From Spirogloea muscicola (lineage: Eukaryota; Streptophyta; Zygnematophyceae; Spirogloeales; Spirogloeaceae), in contig WELB01000005.1 in assembly GCA_009602725.1 (NCBI GenBank), forward strand, positions 528,380-546,422: a DNA stretch of 18,043 nt. Direction: 5' to 3'. Each line of letters opens with the position of its first letter. Position 1 is the first letter of the stretch. The notes beneath the pieces are model-generated. The model worked only from the letters and a program-made list of their open reading frames with translations. It was not told the DNA's origin and did not search any database. The position numbers were made by a program, and so were the translations under genes. This document shows positions 1 to 8,347 of this stretch, in pieces.

Positions 1-1
1 G

Positions 2-268
2 GCCGCCGCCGCGGCCGGCGCCGCGAGCCGCGCCGCGATCCGCGGGGGCGCGCGCAGCCGAGCTGCCCCTGCCTCAAACCCTAAATCTATCAATCCCACT
101 TCACTGCAGCAACACTTTGGTAAGCCGCTGCGATCACCTCCTACCAGCTTTGTACTTGGACGCTCGGGCCCTCCATCAGTCAATACACACTCCATTCCCC
201 TACCAACATCAACACATGGTTGCATAGGTCCTCGTGTCGTTACCTTACTTGCGAACGTTGCTATCTAG
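2..268 (+). other. Open frame entering from the left edge (possible 3' end of a gene)
   Basis: A frame is open from base 2 to a TAG at 266-268 (88 codons). Its first 20 codons are Ala/Arg-rich and extremely GC-rich, then composition drops sharply after about base 65. No domain is recognised. The stretch around 150-210 resembles a dispersed repeat near 4548-4598, so part of this frame is probably not a conserved exon. It could be a terminal exon, or just a GC-rich edge of a gene on either strand. Confidence 0.15.
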
Positions 269-1584
269 GGTATTAACGACGTGTACACCTGGACCTGAGG
301 ATGTGCTTCTGGCTAAGATGGGCTTGCCGGCAGCGTGCTTGTTGTTCTTGCGCCCTCTTGTGTTAGACGGTATGCGCCAAATCTCATGCTTTGCACGGAA
401 AAGCTAGACGAGCTTTAGCTGGTGGCAAAAGGGCTTGAGACTTGCCGTCCGTCCGGTATTTGGCCATTGATAGCGACCTCTACTTGGTCACCCATGGGTA
501 CTGAGAGGGTCGCCCTCGCAGCAGTGCTGTACATCTGTATGCATCTGGCTGGCATTCATAGCCGCTCTTTCAATATCAGCAGCCGCATTCTTCACGTCTG
601 TGAATGTGCTTGCTTATTATACTTGGCAACTGAGGCGCCCCACCACTTGACAACGCTCTGCCCCCGCTCTGCCAATTGCGCTGTGTCAAGACTTCGACTT
701 TTTCACTTTTGATGGCCTTTCACAGCCACGGCCTTCTTTCCCTCCAGCCGTAGTTCTCTGGTTCCTGAACCCCTCCTAGCCTAGGATTTGGATTTGTGTA
801 GCCCCATTCCTGGCACTTCCGTTTGCCTTCTGCAGACAAGTGCATCGTCTCGACTTGGCCTCCCTTTGAATTCATGCGCATTACACGCATCTTTCGGAAG
901 AGTTTTCTCCAGCCATCCAATCGCATGCATGCATTGCTCCCACAGAGGTGGCAACGAATGACAGCAACGTCTGGGGCGGCAGCAGCCAGGTGCAGTGGGC
1001 TTCTTCGCCCATTGCCCGCAGCTTTGGTGCAGGCACTGAAGCTGTTGACGAGGCAGAAGGGGTCTGGAGATCAAAGGAGCCGCGTCTGCGAGAAGCCCTG
1101 ATGGCCAGCAACAGGCTGCTGTGGCCAGCAACGCCTTCACGGTATATAAGTTGAAGCCCTGAGAGCAAATGCTTGCGCCAGAGACCATAGCGGGGTGACG
1201 AATCGACTTATGAATAAAGTGCAGTTGGGGGGCAGCCGCCACCGAGCAAATGGCTCGGGGATCAGCGGCAGCCATAGTGGAGGTCAAATCCTGACGTCCA
1301 AAGAATGGAAGGAGGCCGGAGGAGGCCAGCATTCGTGATGGCTCAGAGCCCATCATAAGGTGCATTCCACAGCATTCAGTAATCCCCTCCGCACACACGC
1401 ACTGGGGCATGCGCCATTGGCGGGCCTCGGGCAGGCGCCGCTAGCGGCGCTTGCAACTCCATATATTATACAAGGGGGGGTGAGGGGGGGTGTTGGTCAC
1501 AGCCACCGCCGCAGCACCAACAGCCTTGCCTTGCTATGCAGTGGAAGGACGCCCCAAAAGAGAGTAGCATGGGGCAGTGTCCTC
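269..1584. other. Intergenic region / probable 3' flank of the CAP gene
   Basis: No conserved coding region is recognised. Several open frames occur on both strands, including a 209-codon minus frame at 781-1410, but none shows a domain, signal peptide or splice-supported continuation. Because the CAP gene on the minus strand ends at 1585, the part just below it is probably its 3' UTR. A TATATTATA stretch lies near 1460 and runs of G at about 1475-1492. Confidence 0.4.
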
Positions 1585-3010
1585 CTAGTAGGGGCGGCCG
1601 GTCCCAGCCTTCTTGTCGTAGTTGCAGATGAAGATTTTGGCAGTCCAGCCCGTCGGAGCCGACAGTGGGCACGTCGCCTGCACCACGAGAGCGAGGTTGG
1701 AGCCAACAGCAGCTGTCAGCAGCTGCCAACCCAAGCTCGGCTCCTGAAGGCACTCTCGCTGGCAGCAGGCTATGGAGCCATAGGTCGCGGCAGAAGAGGT
1801 ACATGTGGTGGAGAGAGGTGAGAGCAGGAGAGGAGGGGGGGGCGAGGGAAGGGAATGTGGGAGAACGAGAAGGGAGGTGTAACAGCATGAGACAAGGATG
1901 GAAAGTGAGATAGGAAGCCAGGAAGTGGGGAGGGAGGGCAGATGGGGGAAGCAGAGCCAGGGAGGAATAGGGAGGGAGCAGGGAGAGGGGAGGACAGAAT
2001 AGGAGGGGAGGGAGAGGGGAGGGGAACGCACAGTGCCGCAACCAACGAGTGTGACAGGCTTGTACACGATCTGCTTGAACTCATCGCATGTCTGCTGCGG
2101 CGAATAGGGATCCGGAGAACACTTGTTTGTGGCGTACGAGTACGTCATGCGCTCGTAGTCCCAGCCAAGCACAATCTGCTGAGCTGTGGAGCCACCTTTG
2201 CCGAAGCCAAATGTGAAAAAGATGTTCTCGCCATAGGGGCTGCTCGCTGGTCGGTGGTGCACGCCGAAGTTGGGCCATTGCTTGGGGACTGTCGCGCAGA
2301 TGCGGGGCATGAGCGTGTTCACCCAAGCCTGTGCATAGTTGGCCAACGACGGGCTCCATGCTACTGGCTTCCCGCTGTAGTACCGAGCCCTGCGCCCAGC
2401 AAGGAGGCCAATACGTGCCTCGTCAGCCACAAGGACCAAGTGGGAAATCCAACGTAAAGTGGAGTAGCGTGGGGCAGAAGGAGAGAAGCAAGGGGCTCAC
2501 CTGGCAATGTTGTGCTGCTTGACGATGATTGCAACATCGGTCGCTGGGACCTTGGACGCCGGGCCAGTAACCGGGCCTGCGGCGCAGCTCAGCACAGCGG
2601 CGCAGAGTCAGGCAGACGCCTGACGCCGGCACAGCAGCGGCAGCTGGCAGCAGGGTGCAGCAGAGTGACCGGAGGAAGGAGGTGAGAGATAGGAGGGCTC
2701 ACTCTTGGGGGGGTGATGGCCTTTGCCCGGGTGGCCTCCCTTGAGCAAGCGCCGCACCACGTTGGGGGCATTCGTCGCGGCCGCTGCTGAGATGGTGGCA
2801 AAGGTGCAGCGTCAGCGCCGGTGGGGTCAGCACAGCGCTGCTGCCAGCCTCTAGCCAGCACGTAATTGCAGCCGACTGATCGGGGCGAGCGAAACTAGCC
2901 TCACCTTCTTCTGCGGCGCTGACAGGAGTCTCTGGCGTCGCCGCGGCTGCGACAGCAAGAGCCAGGACCGCAAGGATGGAGAGGAGGAGGCGCGTGCCGG
3001 CAGATGCCAT
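1585..3010 (-). CDS. Secreted CAP/SCP-domain protein (PR-1-like), 5 exons, 238 aa
   Basis: Predicted exons (minus): 3010-2905, 2786-2703, 2576-2501, 2389-2032, 1677-1585. All junctions are GT-AG and the phases (1,1,2,0) join without a frame break. The ATG at 3010 has a good context (GCAGCCATGG). Residues 1-25 form a Leu/Ala-rich signal peptide, followed by an Ala/Glu-rich and basic linker. The CAP domain runs from about residue 75 to the end: a KQHN start near 83-86, VAWSPSLANYAQAW near 98-111, H133/H134, YGENI (141-145), GWDYE (164-168), and paired cysteines ending in ICNYDKKAG (225-233). CAP proteins are secreted and often act in defence or sterol/lipid binding; the function here is inferred from the family only. 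The usual GHYTQ motif is degenerate (DEFKQ, 191-195), so the second cavity histidine is replaced by Glu192. The exon structure was assembled by eye. Confidence 0.85.
1821..2030. repeat. Long polypurine/polypyrimidine tract inside CAP intron 4
   Basis: The plus strand is overwhelmingly A/G (many GGGAGG and GGGGAGG blocks), so the transcribed strand of the CAP gene is pyrimidine-rich here. It lies within the 354-nt intron 4, by far the longest intron of this gene, directly after the splice donor. It may simply be a simple-sequence expansion. Confidence 0.6.
2783..2788 (-). promoter_or_regulatory. NAGNAG tandem splice acceptor, CAP exon 2
   Basis: The minus strand reads CTCAGCAG at the start of exon 2. 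Using either AG keeps the frame and changes the protein by a single alanine in an Ala run. The upstream AG was chosen for the model. Confidence 0.5.
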
Positions 3011-3358
3011 GGCTGCCACCGTGGAGGGCTCTGCGCAACAGCCGGGCCCAGAGACGGCGGGCGACAGTCAGAGCGGGGGGGTCGTGCTGGTCTCAGACTA
3101 GCAGTGCTTGGAAATCAACGCCAGACAGACCCGGGGGAGCGAGGCCGCGCCACCGGGACACCAGGGCGGCTCGCAGTGGCGGCAAGGGCGGCGACGGGCT
3201 GAGCGGCGACCATGGATCGGTGGCACTGGGCCTGAGCTAGGAGGGGGAAAATTGTGGCTACTAACCAGAAACGTGCGCCCACGACAGATTTCTCTCAGTA
3301 GCCGGCGTGCTCGCCTCGCTCACTGGCTGAGGAGTCCGTCGACAGCTCCACCACAACG

Positions 3359-3483
3359 CGGCGGCGGCGGCGGCGGCGGCGGCGACGGCCGTGGAGACGG
3401 CGGCGGCGGCCAAGGCGACGGCGNGAAGGCGGCGGCGGTGGCGGCGGCGGTGGAGGCGGGGGCGACGGCGGCGGCGGCGGGGC
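3359..3483. repeat. GGC/GGN microsatellite containing the only ambiguous base
   Basis: The tract is made of GGC, GGA and GGT triplets, with an N at 3424 (GCGNGAAGG). The N probably marks a difficult read or a collapsed repeat, so the repeat length and any frame across it are unreliable. A short GTGGCA triplication follows at about 3487-3504. Confidence 0.8.
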
Positions 3484-3883
3484 GGCGTGGCAGTGGCAGT
3501 GGCAGCCGATGTTGAGGTGGGTCGGGGTCTGGTGGGGCCCGGAAGGGGGGGTGAAGGGGAGACTGGGAGGCCGCGAGGCGAGGGAGCTAGATGTAGCCAG
3601 GAGCGACGGGAGGGGAGGGGGAGGGCAGGTCAACGGGGGTGGGAAGGAGGCGGCCCTGCCGGGCCCACCTGAGCACGGCGCCACCGGCCGAGGTGACGGC
3701 GCCCTAAAAGCACCTGGGCTAGTAGCAGGAATGATGTAAAACGGGGGAGAGGAGCATCCCCGGCGGGGAGGTGGGTCGGGGATGGGATCCGTTGGCTCCC
3801 GGGCGCCAGCTGGCCGGCCCCTGGGGCCAACTGTCCAGGGCCCCCTGCCGACCCGGGCCGCGACAGCGCCGGGGCGTCCGCCA

Positions 3884-3988
3884 GCGCACGTGCGCGGGAA
3901 GCCGGGCCGGAACCCGGCTTGGAATACCCCCGCTGCATTCGCGCCAAAGGGCGAGTTCCTTGGCGCCAAATCCGGGGCACTTCCCGCC
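3884..3988. promoter_or_regulatory. Candidate promoter module: G-box palindrome plus E2F-like sites
   Basis: A perfect 12-bp palindrome GCGCACGTGCGC (3884-3895) contains a CACGTG G-box. It abuts GCGCGGGAA (3892-3900). Two GCGCCAAA sites lie at 3941-3948 and 3963-3970, and TTCCCGCC at 3981-3988. These four match the E2F/DP consensus family (TTTSSCGC / TTCCCGCC). A perfect 8-bp inverted repeat AAGCCGGG/CCCGGCTT with a 6-nt spacer spans 3899-3920. The gene controlled is uncertain; the nearest known start is the CAP ATG, about 880 bp away. Confidence 0.4.
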
Positions 3989-4084
3989 AGCCGCGGAGAT
4001 CTCGAGGGGCGGCGCCTCCGTCTTCCCCCACTGACATCGGGCGCCCTGCTCCTGCCACCGTCTCTGCGCCACGAGCAACACCAC

Positions 4085-4165
4085 CTTTCTGCCCGCCCAG
4101 ACTCAGAAACAGCGCTTCCGATGTAAGGCAGTGGCTGAGAGAGGCCAGCCCAGTGGGGATGTACA
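4085..4165 (-). mobile_element. Retroelement 3'-end fragment, minus orientation
   Basis: The sequence AACAGCGCTTCCGATGTAAG followed by GGCTGAGAGAGGCCAGCCCA matches the 3'-end blocks near 10335-10456 and 10563-10601. In element sense it contains the GGGCTGGCCTCTC...CAGCC stem-loop region. No coding sequence is retained. Confidence 0.55.
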
Positions 4166-4281
4166 GAGCCGACCACCGGCCTCCCTCGGCATCCCGGCCG
4201 CTTTCCTGCGACATCCGTTCGCCCCCCCCTTTATGGCTGTCAGTGGCAGTCACTTCTGCTGCCAGCGATGCGCTTTCCTGC

Positions 4282-4394
4282 GAGTCCGCTTGCTGCTGTC
4301 TCAGTCCTTAGCACTCCGGCTCCTTCAGACCTTGTCCATTCCTTTGGGCTGGCCTCTCCCAGCCACCAGTTAATCTAACCGCGCGCTTGCTTTT
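4282..4394 (+). mobile_element. Retroelement type-2 3' UTR fragment, plus orientation
   Basis: From GAGTCCGCTTGCTGCTGTCT to the GCTTGCTTTT end this closely matches the 3' UTR directly downstream of the long coding copy at 8347-8455. It includes the GGGCTGGCCTCTCCCAGCC hairpin and the CCAGTTAATCT box. It is truncated at its 5' side, just after where the stop codon would be. Confidence 0.8.
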
Positions 4395-4485
4395 CCTGCC
4401 GTCCTGCCCGGACCCTCGTCGGTTCCTCCTGGGCTGGCCTCTCTGCAGCCACCTACTCCTGGAAGTGCCCCTCTTTCGGTAAGCC
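4395..4485 (+). mobile_element. Diverged second 3'-UTR copy next to the previous fragment
   Basis: The block GGTTCCTCCTGGGCTGGCCT followed by CTCTGCAGCCACC keeps the hairpin position (GGCTG/CAGCC) and order of the type-2 3' UTR but is more diverged. It follows the preceding fragment head-to-tail. Confidence 0.45.
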
Positions 4486-5092
4486 CGAGCCAGGCTCTGT
4501 TGATGCCGTGGTTCCTCCTGCGCAACATGCAGCCCTCCTCACCCACCCCTGTACTTGGCCACTCAGTCCCTCCATCACTCAAAATAATCCACACTCCAGT
4601 CTTCCTGCTCATCTCTGAGACTCTTCAACAACACGGGAGTAGCATGATGGCGGGTCCTCTGAATGTCGCTGAGTGCAGCGAGCACAGTCGTCACCAGAAA
4701 TTTGCATCCTGAAACAAGTAGGTCCTCCTGCTGTAGGCTGAGGAGACAGAGCGGCCATACCTGCGAGGTGCCTCATGCGCTTTCGAACAGCACTCGACAT
4801 TATATCGACAGTATGCTGTCGACTCTCAAGCCTCAACGGGAGAACCTGGTCCTGCGTGCGTGACGGGCGAGACCTGAGGCTTGGAGGCAGCATCAAAACC
4901 GTTGCTCACAACCACTGTCACAGATTATCCTGTCACAATCAAGTGACAGTCCTCCCCTTGGCAGACCTGACCTTGTTACTACCAAGGCATAGCACCAAAA
5001 CAGAGGGGCCAAAGATGAAGATCAGGTTGCACAGCAACGTGCCATTTATTGCAACTCTCATGGCAGGTGATCCTGTCTAAGGGCTCTGCTCG
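4486..5092. other. Intergenic, 3' flank of the SDR gene
   Basis: No gene is recognised. Around 4548-4598 lies a block (TGTACTTGG, CCCTCCATCA, CACACTCC) similar to 150-210. A perfect TCGACAG-TATG-CTGTCGA stem-loop sits at 4805-4822. Three copies of CTGTCAC or its complement lie at 4915-4921, 4930-4936 and 4943-4949. The 3' UTR of the SDR gene should lie in the upper part. Confidence 0.4.
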
Positions 5093-7043
5093 TCACACGT
5101 GCTCCGCAGCCCGCCACTCTTTCAGCCACTCAACCGTGTCCGCCAAGGTCACCTCGGCAGGCCGCGTAACAAATCCCAGGTCGGCTTGGGCCCTGCTGGA
5201 ATCAACGCCCCTGCGCCATGCACCCACTCATAGCCTGCAATGAGCACACAGCCCCTGCCGCAACAAGCACTCACGATTGCTTCGCGTCGTGCTGCGCCTG
5301 TCCCTAAAGCCTCTTACAGAGTTGCGGCTGGGCCTCGACAGCTCAGCAGATTGTTTTCATCATCAGCAACCATTAGATCAAGACTTACTTAGGGGTACGT
5401 CGGACAGTGAGAGCGAGCTGTGATCTCCTGACATAAATACATGATGGTAGGAGGATAGGACGTACCAGCAGTGCTGCGACATCTCAACAACGACGGGGTC
5501 GAGGGACGGGTCCCATCGACCGAGCAGGCCAGTCACGCTGGCGGCGGCGATGGACAGCGCCAGCACAAGAGCGTCAGGGAGGCGCATTGAGGGTGGCTCT
5601 ACACCTGCAAGCCTGGCGACGCGCGCGAAGAAATCTGCGACAAACATGTTGTGGCTGGCGAGCAGGTATGTGGGGCTGGGCGACGGGCCAGGGAGAGCCA
5701 TAGCAGTTGCGAAGGCCGCAGCCTGCGCAGCCACCGGACGCAAGGAGCACAGCCTTCGGCTTGCCTGAGCCCTAGCAGCCTTATCATACACTGATCCTAA
5801 GCTTATGGACTGTTGAAGCAGATGCTCTCAGCAGCACAAGAGCGACGCACAGGCTGATGGTCGGAATTGTAGCTGCGTGCTGCTTGATGCAGGGTTGTGA
5901 GACACTGTACCGCGTCGCGAACGTCCACAAAGCTTAATTCGCCTGACGGCACGAAAGGGACCTTACGGTCCATGATGTCAACGACGCTGCGACAAGCGCT
6001 CAACCGGCGGTCGCCTGCACTGCCTCATCAAAAGCAGAACAGGTCCATGCAGGGAGAGCTGTGAGGCCGCGACTCCTCACAGTCTCGCTGGTCACCGGCA
6101 CAGACAACCAGCCTCGCCATGGGCGGCCATGGCTGAGCGCCGGCTGCCGCAGCGCGGCAGCATGGCACCTGGGCCGAGGAGGAGCGACGGCCGCATGCAC
6201 ACGAGGTCGAGGCCCTGCGCGGCAGCGTACGAGCGCGCGGCCTCCTCCGCCTCGATCTTGGCCGCATAGTACGGCCAGCGCGCGGTGGCCTCCCGTGCAA
6301 GGGGCGCGCCATCACCAGTCTTCGCACCTCGGAGCCGTCCCACCGCCACGACGCCGGAGGTCGACGCGTACACCACCCGCCTGACCGCCCAAGCTGCCCA
6401 ATGGCGGCTGCTTTGAGCGCTCAACCATTGGCAGCACATTGGCAGACAGCGGACAGACTTGGTGGTGCCGAGGATGAGATGGTGGCGAAGCCCCCTGACC
6501 TGGCCCCGGCGGCCTTGGCGGCGGCAAGGACCGCCAACGTGCCCTCGACGTGGGCCTCGCGCAGCCTCGCGGCGGCGCCGGGCCGCCGCGAGAGCTCCAC
6601 GGCGCCGGCGAGGTGGAACACGCCCTCGGCGCCGTCGAGCGCCCGCTGCAGCGCGCCGCCGTCCAGCACGGAGCCCTCCACGAACTGCCGGCAGCCAGCG
6701 CCACGGCCGCCACTGAGCGGCGCTGGCCATCTCAAGCTCCGCCACATCGCCTCGTCGCCGCTTCACTGAGCACGCCATACGTGCTAAACACAATGTGGTG
6801 ATGCGGAGCTTCACCTCGGCGTTGGCCGGCAGGGGCTCCGGCGGCCGGTTGCGGGCGAGAGCGCGCACGGCGTGGCCGGCGCCCACGAGCTGAGCGACGA
6901 GGTGCTCGCCCAGGAACCTGCGGCGGCGGCAACGGCGGCGGCGTCTTGCTCAGCCGGGCTGCGGCTTCGGTTCTCAGCCGGTGGCACTGCGGCGGCGGTG
7001 GAGCAAGCGTGCACCCCGTGGCGCCCGTCACCGCGTACACCAT
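5093..7043 (-). CDS. Extended SDR: NAD(P)-dependent epimerase/dehydratase, dihydroflavonol-reductase-like, 7 exons, 335 aa
   Basis: Predicted exons (minus): 7043-7015, 6917-6815, 6684-6500, 6380-6169, 6014-5911, 5722-5466, 5210-5093; all GT-AG, total 1008 nt with the TGA stop. The Rossmann motif VTGATGFLG (residues 5-13) is formed across intron 1, giving GxxGxxG. VEGSVLD and FHLAGAV follow, then the STS at 112-114 and the catalytic YYAAK (Tyr143, Lys147). MRPSLLLGPGD spans intron 4, LSFVDVRDA comes at about 200-211, a hydrophobic stretch at 262-277, and CWGVDSSRAQADLGF spans intron 6. The C-terminal TLADTVEWL is typical of extended SDRs. These enzymes reduce or epimerise nucleotide-sugar, flavonoid or sterol-like substrates; the substrate cannot be told from sequence. 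A GCC-repeat leader lies about 25 nt upstream of the ATG. Confidence 0.9.
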
Positions 7044-7067
7044 CGCGGGGAGTCCTTGGCCAGGCCA

Positions 7068-7092
7068 GGCGGCGGCGGCGGCGGCGGCGGCG
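7068..7092. repeat. GGC triplet run in the SDR 5' leader
   Basis: An uninterrupted run of GGC triplets ends 25 nt upstream of the SDR start codon. On the transcribed strand it is a GCC run that would form a very GC-rich 5' UTR. Confidence 0.7.
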
Positions 7093-7115
7093 AAGTGCAG
7101 CTCTGTAGGTGTGGA

Positions 7116-7221
7116 GTTTGTATTCTATTATTGATATATAATAGTATTTAATATCTATTATCATACATATGAACTTATGGATCTACATACAGTACTATTT
7201 AAAATACTGTATTATTGTTAA
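7116..7221. promoter_or_regulatory. AT-rich island upstream of the SDR gene with two dyads
   Basis: About 105 bp of almost pure A/T stands in GC-rich surroundings, roughly 75-180 bp upstream of the SDR ATG. It holds two inverted repeats with 10-nt AT spacers: ATAATAG/CTATTAT (7138-7161) and ATACAGTA/TACTGTAT (7187-7212). Both spacers share TATTTAA. TATA-like strings are abundant on both strands. It may be the SDR promoter or a small inserted element. Confidence 0.45.
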
Positions 7222-7293
7222 GAGGCGGTACTTGGCCTGTGTGGCAAGCACATTGACAAATGTGCTCCATCGAGCGGCGGCCGGGTTCGCCAA

Positions 7294-7443
7294 AAGAAGA
7301 AGAATTGGCTCTCCCAATGGGGGCTCTTCAGGCCCCGCAGGCGCTGCTTAGCTCGTATTTTGGCCCCTTCGAACCTTGTCAATTCTTTTCGGGCTGGCTT
7401 CTCACAGCCCTTGCCCCCGTTGGGAGAGCCACTTCTTCTTCTT
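7294..7443. repeat. Foldback of type-3 retroelement 3' ends
   Basis: The arms 7294-7324 and 7413-7443 are inverted copies matching at 29 of 31 positions: AAGAAG..TGGCTCTCCCAA on the left and TTGGGAGAGCCA..CTTCTT on the right. Both arms are the extreme 3' end (box plus CTT tail) of the type-3 retroelement. The piece between is the rest of a plus-oriented type-3 3' UTR. Confidence 0.8.
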
Positions 7444-7450
7444 CTGAAGA
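7324..7450 (+). mobile_element. Type-3 retroelement 3' UTR, plus orientation
   Basis: It runs from TCTTCAGGCCCC through TTTGGCCCCTTCGAACC, the hairpin GGGCTG (7391-7396) / CAGCCC (7405-7410), GTTGGGAGAGCCAC and a CTT tail. It matches the minus copy at 10867-11063 closely. It is 5'-truncated with no coding part. Confidence 0.8.
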
Positions 7451-7490
7451 ACCTATGGCAGAACGGGGGAGGATGGACCACTTAGTAGTT

Positions 7491-7521
7491 AATCACCAGT
7501 TAATCTGGCCGCGCCTGCTCT
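7491..7521 (+). mobile_element. 31-bp retroinsertion holding only the 3' end of a type-2 element
   Basis: The host sequence elsewhere (16803-16815) reads CAGTAGTTACGAG. Here it is split by 31 bp whose core CACCAGTTAATCTGGCCGCG matches the terminal bases of the type-2 3' UTR (compare 8431-8452 and 4365-4390). GTAGTT is present on both sides (7485-7490 and 7522-7527), and could be read as 7 bp. This is the signature of an extremely 5'-truncated target-primed insertion. Confidence 0.8.
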
Positions 7522-7727
7522 GTAGTTACGAGCGAGGAGCCTCACATCCGACAGACTAGCTGCCGGTAAACTATCCCCCTGACGAAAGCCGGAGGCCGCA
7601 GCGAGAGCACGGCCAGCACGCAGATGCAAGGCGTGGGCCATGGACCGCTGGAGGGAGACGGACAAGCGCATACGATACACCTGAGCCCACGAGCCAGCGG
7701 CGTTGAAGTCAGCCGGCTCACCGCGCC

Positions 7728-8347
7728 GGACCGGCACACACGACCTGCTCCGAAACGCGATGTTTGGCATATTTGTCGAAGCCGGTTACACTGTGGCGCT
7801 GGAGAACTCCGGCATCATGCCTCTGACTGCTGGGGCGGACGGCCGCCTCCACACCCGGCGCGCCGATCTCGTCGCTAGCGCGCTCGGCGGGGGGCCTCGG
7901 CTCATTGCCGACGTCGTCACAACGGACTCCTTGGATTCCAGGAGCGCAACACGCTCGGCGGAGGAGGCGGGCTACGCCGTCCGCCAAGCGGCCACCGCAA
8001 AGGAGCGCAAGTACTCAGATCACCCGGTAGGCGACGAGTTTATCCCACTCGCCGTCGACGTACACGGCGCCTTTGGCGCCAAATGGCTGGACCTCCTTCA
8101 CCGCCTTGCGCGGCGAGCAGCGGCCCGCCGCGACGGGCAGCAAGGCGAGCAGCCTGGCTTCCATGTCGCCGGGTCCCTCGCCCAAGTTTACCGGATGCGC
8201 CTGGCCGTCTCTTTGCAGCGGTCCCTAGCTTTTGCGGTCCACTTGCGCGCAGGCCGCGCTCTGGCGGCGGCCTCCGGCTTCCGTCAGGGCGACGTCTTTC
8301 CGCCTGCTAGCTACTCAGATTTGCATCTACTGACGAGAGGTTACTGA
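7728..8347 (+). pseudogene. C-terminal part of a LINE polyprotein with R2-type restriction-like endonuclease (RLE) domain
   Basis: About 205 codons are open to a TGA stop at 8345-8347, with no internal ATG context expected because the copy is 5'-truncated. In order: GTHDLLRNAMFGIFVEAGY (the segment that follows the CCHC knuckle in R2-like proteins), HTRRADLVAS (Arg-x-Asp), RLIADVVTTD (second Asp), AKERKYSDHP (K-x-x-K-Y), then DEFIPLAVDVHGAFG. The C-terminal part has AQVYRMRLAVSLQRS, HLRAGRALAAASGF and SDLHLLTRGY. RLE LINEs nick a target and prime reverse transcription there. The reverse transcriptase itself is missing. Family placement rests on motif order and spacing recalled from known RLE elements; PD-(D/E)xK-like fold is inference. 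Confidence 0.75.

Larger units (their letters stand above)
3011..4080. other. GC-rich upstream region, no gene recognised
   Basis: This lies between the CAP start codon and the first retroelement fragments. It contains a GGC microsatellite, G-rich tracts and a compact cluster of motif-like sites at 3884-3988. Long open frames on both strands here are Arg/Pro/Gly-rich artefacts of the composition. It is probably promoter and 5' UTR sequence, for the CAP gene or for an unrecognised gene. Confidence 0.4.

Noticed and set aside
79-86. CCCTAAA, matching the plant/algal telomere unit
   Set aside because: Only a single copy is present; no tandem run.
781-1410. A 209-codon minus-strand open frame
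   Set aside because: No start context, domain or splice support; composition and position fit a 3' UTR or spacer.
2423-2861. Separate small minus-strand genes
   Set aside because: They are exon plus intron read-through of the CAP gene, whose exons join in phase.
3295-4176. A 293-codon minus-strand frame rich in Pro and Arg
   Set aside because: It crosses the GGC microsatellite and the N, and its residues follow simple-sequence composition.
4915-4949. TGACAG/CTGTCA triplet as TALE homeodomain sites
   Set aside because: The motif is short and lies in the 3' flank of a gene; chance occurrence is likely.
7360-7380. TTCGAAC-like strings recalling a tRNA T-loop
   Set aside because: They recur in every type-3 3' UTR and no cloverleaf can be drawn around them.
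7294-7443. MITE with terminal inverted repeats
   Set aside because: Both arms and the interior are explained by type-3 LINE 3' ends, and no target duplication is visible.
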